This document shows, one piece after another, positions 8,116 through 8,427 of a stretch of DNA of 8,427 nucleotides (the stretch's first letter is position 1; the number at the start of each line of letters is the position of its first letter). The position numbers and the translations under genes were made by a program. The stretch covers positions 1 through 8,427 of the forward strand of contig JASGCR010000082.1 in assembly GCA_030054015.1 (NCBI GenBank), given 5' to 3'. This stretch comes from Candidatus Symbiobacter sp. (lineage in GTDB: Bacteria; Pseudomonadota; Alphaproteobacteria; Elsterales; Elsteraceae). A model generated the notes under the pieces. The model was not told where the DNA came from and ran no database searches. It saw only the letters and a list, made by a program, of their open reading frames with translations.

Positions 8116-8280
8116 GTTAGGGGTAATTTTTGCGCGTTACCAGAAAAATCGTGAGGTTGGTAATGGAATGGGACTAATTTTGTTAAAAATTTGGGCGATT
8201 TTGGCAGTTTTGGCGGATGGTTGGATTTTTAGGGGGGAAATTAGTATTGATTCGGGACTGTTTTTTAAAATGTAATTAAA
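8116..8280 (-). promoter_or_regulatory. Upstream leader of gltD, C-rich and G-poor on the transcript strand
   Basis: No gene is supported here. In bases 8161-8280 I count 34 G and 6 C on the plus strand, so a gltD leader RNA would be C-rich with almost no G and little secondary structure. That composition is typical of Rho loading (rut) regions, and also simply of an unstructured leader. No convincing sigma-70 pair or sigma-54 element was found. A gltD promoter is expected in or upstream of this stretch from gene order alone. Confidence 0.3.
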
Positions 8281-8398
8281 GAGCGTCATTACCCGCCGCG
8301 CTAAGGAGAGAGCGTCAAAAAAAAAAGAGAGTCATTTCCCGCCGCAAAAAAAAGAGCGTCATTACCCGCCGCAAAAAAAAGAGCGTCATTACCCGCCG
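8281..8398. repeat. Imperfect 27-bp tandem repeat with A-tract spacers
   Basis: The unit is a 19-bp block GAGCGTCATTACCCGCCGC followed by eight A. Blocks lie at 8281-8299, 8327-8345 (GAGAGTCATTTCCCGCCGC, two changes), 8354-8372 and 8381-8398 (last base lost into the palindrome). A truncated GAGCGTC with ten A lies at 8310-8326. Spacers at 8346-8353 and 8373-8380 are exactly A8. The block resembles one arm of the CGTCATTCCCGC...GCGGGAAT type of dispersed intergenic palindrome found in many Proteobacteria. The array is noncoding and sits upstream of gltD. Confidence 0.85.
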
Positions 8399-8427
8399 GA
8401 CTGCAAGCGGGAATCCGCTTGCAGTCC
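8398..8427. repeat. Perfect 13-bp inverted repeat at the window edge
   Basis: GGACTGCAAGCGG (8398-8410) and CCGCTTGCAGTCC (8415-8427) are exact reverse complements separated by GAAT. The element overlaps the last 27-bp repeat block, whose CCCGC (8392-8396) can alternatively pair with GCGGG (8407-8411). The window ends at its last base, so the stem may extend further. There is no visible T-run after it. Confidence 0.85.

Noticed and set aside
7537..8275. Plus-strand open frames opposite gltD and its leader
   Set aside because: The frame beginning at 7537 is in antisense register with gltD; the other, ending at 8275, has no ribosome site or recognisable motif and its last third is AT-rich intergenic sequence.
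8281..8427. CRISPR-like array
   Set aside because: The spacers are identical A8 tracts rather than unique 25-40 bp sequences, the repeats are only 19 bp, and no cas gene is present.

Overview
The window carries three large, intact genes, all on the minus strand. Transcription therefore runs from right to left: gltD (NADPH-dependent glutamate synthase small subunit), then a single-chain DNA methyltransferase with a C-terminal nuclease-like domain, then gltB (glutamate synthase large subunit). Both glutamate synthase proteins resemble, from memory, those of Azospirillum-type Alphaproteobacteria in motif spacing, in the short propeptide before the catalytic cysteine and in the CxxC-rich amino end of GltD. 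An alphaproteobacterium of moderate GC content is the best guess, but genus cannot be read from this sequence.

Right to left: bases 8281-8427 hold A-tract-separated 27-bp repeats ending in a perfect 13-bp palindrome that touches the window edge. Bases about 8116-8280 are a noncoding leader with strong strand asymmetry (C-rich, G-poor in the gltD sense). gltD follows, then a 102-bp gap containing a bulged hairpin plus T-run that could be a weak terminator. Next is the 511-residue methyltransferase/nuclease gene, visibly AT-richer than its neighbours, and only 5 bp after its stop codon the start of gltB. Downstream of gltB, bases 1-127 contain two strong G/C stem-loops and no gene.

GltB and GltD together form NADPH-GOGAT, which turns glutamine plus 2-oxoglutarate into two glutamates and is the main exit of ammonium assimilation with glutamine synthetase. 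The methyltransferase/nuclease has no evident role in that pathway. Its position suggests a restriction-modification cassette that landed between the two subunit genes, so that gltB must now be transcribed through, and perhaps translationally coupled to, a foreign DNA-modifying gene. This arrangement is the most unusual thing in the window. Second is a histidine-rich octapeptide repeat inserted inside GltB. No RNA gene, transposase or CRISPR array was found.
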